DNA of 7,460 nt from Candidatus Omnitrophota bacterium (GTDB lineage: Bacteria; Omnitrophota; Gorgyraeia; Gygaellales; Profunditerraquicolaceae), in NCBI GenBank assembly GCA_028714055.1, contig JAQTNB010000053.1, positions 1-7,460 on the forward strand, written 5' to 3'. The position numbers and the translations under genes are program-made. Under the pieces are notes generated by a model. That model had not been told where the DNA came from, made no database searches, and saw nothing but the letters and a program-made list of their open reading frames with translations. Shown piece by piece: positions 4,458 to 7,460 of the stretch (positions are counted from its first letter, which is position 1; the number at the start of each line of letters is the position of its first letter).

Positions 4458-6010
4458 ACGGCCTCGGAATTTATATCGGACCCAAGACCGTCAGCATAGT
4501 CGAATCCAAGGGCAAGCTGCCGGTCAATTCCGCCAAGATCAGCAGGGCCGCGCTTTCCACGGGAGACCCGCTTGAAGAGAAGGTGCCCGAAGAGATCAAG
4601 ATCGCCCAGGCGATAAACGAAGAGCTGAAAAAGAATAAAATAGAGGAATCGGAAGTCACGGTCGTCCTTTCCGGCAGGGACCTTATCATCAGGACGTTTG
4701 AGATGCCGCTGATGCCCAAACAAGAGCTTGACGCGGCGGTAAATTTTGAAGTCAAGAAATACATACCCTTTAAGGTGGAAGAGCTTGTCTCGGATTTTCA
4801 GTGCAGGCTCGATAAAGCCACGAAAAAGAATTACGTGCTTTTTGTGGGGATCAAGAAAGATACCCTGAACAAATACCGTTCGATCTTCAGCCAGACGGGC
4901 CTGAAGGTCAAGGGTATAGAATATTCGGCTTTCAGCATGCTCAGGCTCCTGGGCCTTGCCGGCCTCAATGAAAAGAGCGTGTCGGCGATAGTGAATGTCG
5001 ACCTGCTTGAGGAGGATGAGATAAATTTCGTGGTATTGGAAAACGGTTTTCCTCTCTTCAGCCGGGATATCGCCGTTATCTCGGAAAGCCAGCGGGTTGT
5101 CCCCGCTGCGACCACAGTCCCGGGGGAAGAAGGGCACTTAAGCCCCATGCTTGAGAAGCTGCGCAGGGAAATACGCATCTCCCTTGATTATTACGACCGC
5201 ACCTTTCCGCTGAAAAACATCAAAAAGGTGCATTTTATCATGAACAGGGATTATTACCTTGAACTGGAGACCTTTATCAGGGACATAGGACTGGGGACGC
5301 AATGGGTGAATATCACCAAGGGGGTCGGTAAACCGCTCCCGTTCTCATCGGCGTTCCTCAAAGGATACAGCGGATCGCTGGTCAAGGTGGCGACTCCCGT
5401 AAAGATAGACTTGCTCCTGGCGCAGGAGAAAACGGCTAAAAAGCCCGGCCCGAAACAGCAGAACCTGTTGACCGATTTTGTCCGCTATAAGACCGAGATG
5501 CTGACGCTGGGCATATGCGGGGCCATCTGCGCGGCGACCTTCTTAATAGGGGCCTACCGGGTGGGGCCGGCGCAGAACGAGCTCCAGAGTATTTTAAGCG
5601 CCCGCGCGGGGGTCACCACGGTCTCTCCTACGGTCAGCTATGACGAGCTGCTTGCCGTAGACGCGGGGTACAAGCTTAAGACAAAGGCCATTGATGAACT
5701 GGTCAAAAAACCGATATACCTTACCGAGGTCCTGGAAGTCATACCCCGCTCGATCCCCAAGCACCTGAGGCTGCTGGAGCTTTCTTTCCGCAAGAGCGAA
5801 ACAAGGATCGAGCTGACGTTGTCGGGCACCGCCTACCTCGGAGACAGCGAAAAAGAATTTGACCTGGTCAACAGCTTCCTGGCCGCGCTGAAGGAAGACC
5901 CGGCCTTTGCCAGGTATTTCAAGGATGTCAGTATCTCTACTATAGACCACGGACAGTCGCAGGGCGTGGCTGTCACCACATTTACCATATCGTGCAGGAA
6001 CTATAAATGA
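4454..6010 (+). CDS. pilM: fused PilM-PilN (GspL-like) pilus assembly protein
   Basis: This 518-residue protein joins two normally separate parts. Residues 1-310 follow the PilM/GspL actin-like fold, with L-G-I-Y-I-G at the start, the PilM-typical F-E-V-K-K-Y-I-P-F near 98-106 and G-F-P-L-F-S-R-D-I near 198-206. Residues 316-322 (K-I-D-L-L-L) resemble the I-N-L-L motif by which PilN docks on PilM. Residues 350-368 form one TM helix, and 398-516 look like the periplasmic ferredoxin-like domain of PilN or GspL. PilM is cytoplasmic and PilN spans the inner membrane in the platform that links the pilus motor to PilO, PilP and PilQ; here one chain would do both jobs. The usual nucleotide-binding Asp of the first phosphate motif is Tyr7, and the second phosphate motif (about 178-195) lacks its D-x-G pattern, so ATP binding is doubtful. 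The start overlaps the HTH gene and the stop overlaps pilO (ATGA each time). Confidence 0.85.
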   Translation: MNGLGIYIGPKTVSIVESKGKLPVNSAKISRAALSTGDPLEEKVPEEIKIAQAINEELKKNKIEESEVTVVLSGRDLIIRTFEMPLMPKQELDAAVNFEVKKYIPFKVEELVSDFQCRLDKATKKNYVLFVGIKKDTLNKYRSIFSQTGLKVKGIEYSAFSMLRLLGLAGLNEKSVSAIVNVDLLEEDEINFVVLENGFPLFSRDIAVISESQRVVPAATTVPGEEGHLSPMLEKLRREIRISLDYYDRTFPLKNIKKVHFIMNRDYYLELETFIRDIGLGTQWVNITKGVGKPLPFSSAFLKGYSGSLVKVATPVKIDLLLAQEKTAKKPGPKQQNLLTDFVRYKTEMLTLGICGAICAATFLIGAYRVGPAQNELQSILSARAGVTTVSPTVSYDELLAVDAGYKLKTKAIDELVKKPIYLTEVLEVIPRSIPKHLRLLELSFRKSETRIELTLSGTAYLGDSEKEFDLVNSFLAALKEDPAFARYFKDVSISTIDHGQSQGVAVTTFTISCRNYK

Positions 6011-6543
6011 CGATGGAAATAGGCGGGTTGCTGGATAAATATAGAGGACAGTTGTTCATGGCCGTCGTTGCGATCGGCACGCTGTTCTTTGTGGTCAACC
6101 TTTACGGCGGGCAAAACCGGAGGATCGAATTGCTCAGGGCCAGCAGGGATACGGAGATCAAGAAGAACGAAGTGCTGGTCAGCATAGCCAACTTTGAGAA
6201 AAAGATGAACAGCTACAAGAAGCTCTTCAACAAGCGCGATATCTCCGCCGTGATCAATACGATCAGCAATATGGCCAAGGAGTCCAACGTCAAGATAATC
6301 TCCATGAAACCGCGGCAGGAGGAGAACTTCCCCGCGTATCTCAAATACCCTTTTGATATCGTGATTGGCGTGGACAGTTACCACGTGATAGCCAAATTTA
6401 TCAGCAAGATCGAGAACCATCCGGACGTGTTTTTTATAGACAGGTTTGAGATCAAGACGCTGGAAAAGGTCAGGGAGAGCGAGCAGCAGGCGCACAAATT
6501 GTTCGTCGGTTTGACGATAAGCACGGTGGTTTTCAAAAACTAA
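6007..6543 (+). CDS. pilO: PilO-like inner-membrane pilus assembly protein
   Basis: This 178-residue protein has the PilO/GspM layout: a short cytoplasmic start, one TM helix at about residues 15-33, a charged coiled-coil segment at about 36-75 and a periplasmic ferredoxin-like domain. Within the last, P-F-D-I-V-I-G-V-D-S-Y-H-V-I-A-K-F-I near 115-132 and V-F-F-I-D-R-F-E-I near 141-149 are typical PilO strand-helix elements. PilO pairs with PilN in the periplasm and recruits PilP. The 4-nt overlap with the fused PilM-PilN gene and the gene order support the call, although PilO sequences are poorly conserved and GspM is the main alternative name. Confidence 0.82.
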   Translation: MTMEIGGLLDKYRGQLFMAVVAIGTLFFVVNLYGGQNRRIELLRASRDTEIKKNEVLVSIANFEKKMNSYKKLFNKRDISAVINTISNMAKESNVKIISMKPRQEENFPAYLKYPFDIVIGVDSYHVIAKFISKIENHPDVFFIDRFEIKTLEKVRESEQQAHKLFVGLTISTVVFKN

Positions 6544-6545
6544 CG

Positions 6546-6983
6546 ATGAGACACAAAGCGTTTTTATCTGCGTTTTTATCTGCGGTTTTGGCGGCCTCGG
6601 CCGGAGCCTGCTTTGCGCAGGATGCCGGCGGGGACGCGGCGCTCAGGCCCGCGCAGGTCGAATACCGGGCGGAGGACCTGGAAGACCCGTTTGGAGCCGA
6701 GGTGATCGAGCAGCCGCAGGAGAAAAAAGAAGAAAAGGTCGAGGTCAAGCAGCTGCCTCCGATGGTCATACAGGGTTTGATCTGGGGAGGCGCGTTGCCG
6801 CAGGCGATCGTAAACGAGAAGGTGGTAAAAGTCGGAGATATCATAGAGGAAGCCCGCGTTGTCGATATCCGCAAGGACGGGCTTATCGTTTCATTCCAGG
6901 GGGAGGAACATACGATTCCGTCCCCGGCTCAAACATTCTATCCCGATCCCCGGAAGGATGCTAAAAGGAGGGAGAAAAAATGA
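6546..6983 (+). CDS. pilP: PilP-like periplasmic pilus assembly protein
   Basis: This 145-residue protein begins with a signal peptide (about residues 1-24; probable cut after C-F-A). The Cys22 in A-G-A-C is a poor lipobox, so a true PilP-like lipoprotein is possible but less likely. After a charged Glu/Lys-rich linker containing the PilP-typical E-D-P-F (about 46-49), a small beta domain runs from about 72 to 124, with M-V-I-Q-G-L-I-W, P-Q-A-I-V-N-E-K-V-V-K-V-G-D and V-V-D-I. This is the homology region shared by PilP and GspC, which contacts the secretin. The gene follows pilO by 2 nt, and its stop overlaps the secretin start (ATGA). The first 12 codons of the signal peptide hydrophobic core include a tandem DNA repeat. 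Confidence 0.85.
   Translation: MRHKAFLSAFLSAVLAASAGACFAQDAGGDAALRPAQVEYRAEDLEDPFGAEVIEQPQEKKEEKVEVKQLPPMVIQGLIWGGALPQAIVNEKVVKVGDIIEEARVVDIRKDGLIVSFQGEEHTIPSPAQTFYPDPRKDAKRREKK
6558..6581 (+). repeat. 12-bp tandem duplication in pilP signal sequence
   Basis: GCGTTTTTATCT occurs twice back to back (6558-6569 and 6570-6581), and a third degenerate unit follows (GCGGTTTTGGCG). It encodes A-F-L-S, A-F-L-S, A-V-L-A in the hydrophobic core. The unit is a multiple of three, so slippage would change the length of the signal helix without a frameshift. Confidence 0.9.
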
Positions 6984-7460
6984 AAGGCAAATCACGCGTA
7001 TTATCCGCACTCATCGTTTTATTGTATATGACCAGCCTCTGCGCCCAGGAGGCGCCGTATCTGGAAGATTCGGACGTGCTTATTTCGATGGACCTGCAGA
7101 ACGCAAACCTCAAGGATATCCTTAAGATTTTCTCCATCCAGTCGGGGCTGAATTTCATCGCCTCCGAGGCGGTGCAGGAGCGCAAGGTCACCCTGTATCT
7201 GGACAATGTCCCCATACAGGAAGCGATGAACAAGATATTCAAGGCAAATAACCTTTCCTATGACCTGGCTGAGGAATCGAATATCTTTATCGTCAAGGAT
7301 TGGGGCGTGCCGAAACTGGAGACCAAAACCAAGATATACGCCCTTAAATACCGGGCAGTGCCCAATGCCAATTTTTCAAAGGAGAAGGTGAACCTTCTCG
7401 GCGGGTCGGCCGCGGACCTGGTGACGACTATCCGCCAGGTGATGAGCGACGGCGGAGATC
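6980..7460 (+). CDS. pilQ: PilQ-type secretin, N-terminal part (cut by right edge)
   Basis: The frame starts at ATG 6980 and stays open through the last base, giving 160 residues of an unfinished protein. Residues 1-22 are a signal peptide (cut probable after L-C-A). Residues 34-97 are a secretin/TonB short N-terminal (STN) domain, with I-S-M-D-L-Q-N-A-N-L-K-D-I-L-K-I-F and V-P-I-Q-E-A-M-N-K-I-F, the usual A-x-L-x-x-I-L and I-x-x-A-L pattern. From about 107, K-I-Y-A-L-K-Y-R-A-V-P looks like the start of an N1 secretin domain. PilQ forms the outer-membrane ring through which the pilus passes. GspD of type II secretion is possible, but the pilM/N-pilO-pilP order favours PilQ. A GGAGGGAG site precedes the ATG, which overlaps the pilP stop. 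Confidence 0.88.
   Translation, partial: MKGKSRVLSALIVLLYMTSLCAQEAPYLEDSDVLISMDLQNANLKDILKIFSIQSGLNFIASEAVQERKVTLYLDNVPIQEAMNKIFKANNLSYDLAEESNIFIVKDWGVPKLETKTKIYALKYRAVPNANFSKEKVNLLGGSAADLVTTIRQVMSDGGD

Noticed and set aside
4340..5137. Long open frame of 265 codons on the minus strand
   Set aside because: It lies antisense to the well-supported HTH and pilM-pilN genes, its translation shows no recognisable domain and it has no ribosome site. It is a by-product of codon bias.
1..7460. CRISPR array, tRNA, rRNA, insertion sequence or phage attachment site
   Set aside because: No regularly spaced long direct repeats, cloverleaf, rRNA-like stretch, transposase or terminal inverted repeats were seen on either strand.

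Overview
The window suggests a Gram-negative (two-membrane) bacterium, because it carries an ExbB/ExbD proton channel, a TonB-like protein and a type IV pilus inner-membrane/secretin cluster. The mid-to-high GC content with heavy use of AGG and ATA codons and the gene mix (short gene overlaps, small wHTH and zinc-ribbon proteins, fused PilM-PilN) remind me of Candidatus Omnitrophota or a related candidate phylum. That placement is recognition-based inference and is not proved by any marker gene here. All convincing genes lie on the + strand.

Region 1 (1-3419) is an envelope-energising operon: a long TPR solenoid protein, then exbB, exbD, a divergent TonB-like protein and a 75-residue membrane-anchored zinc-ribbon protein. 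The genes abut or overlap. The TPR reading frame enters from the left edge and is broken by an in-frame TAG at 127-129, although TPR-like sequence continues on both sides of it.

Region 2 (3416-4011) has its own sigma70-like promoter with a Fur-box-like palindrome over the -10/+1. It drives a 68-residue winged-helix protein (DUF2582 type) and a 110-residue protein with a GspK/PilX-like class III signal.

Region 3 (4012-4265) is a very AT-rich intergenic stretch with seven TAAGT motifs and a good sigma70-like promoter.

Region 4 (4266-7460) is a pilus operon. It opens with a small excisionase-type HTH protein that overlaps a fused PilM-PilN (GspL-like) protein by 4 nt, followed by PilO, PilP and the N-terminal part of a PilQ secretin that runs off the right edge. 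PilMN, PilO and PilP would form the inner-membrane alignment complex that meets the secretin in the periplasm. The upstream ExbB/ExbD/TonB-like set would couple the proton gradient to the outer membrane. No system here is wholly novel. The points most worth a second look are the amber codon in the TPR gene, the repeat-rich promoter with its adjacent HTH gene, and the nucleotide-motif-poor PilM-PilN fusion.
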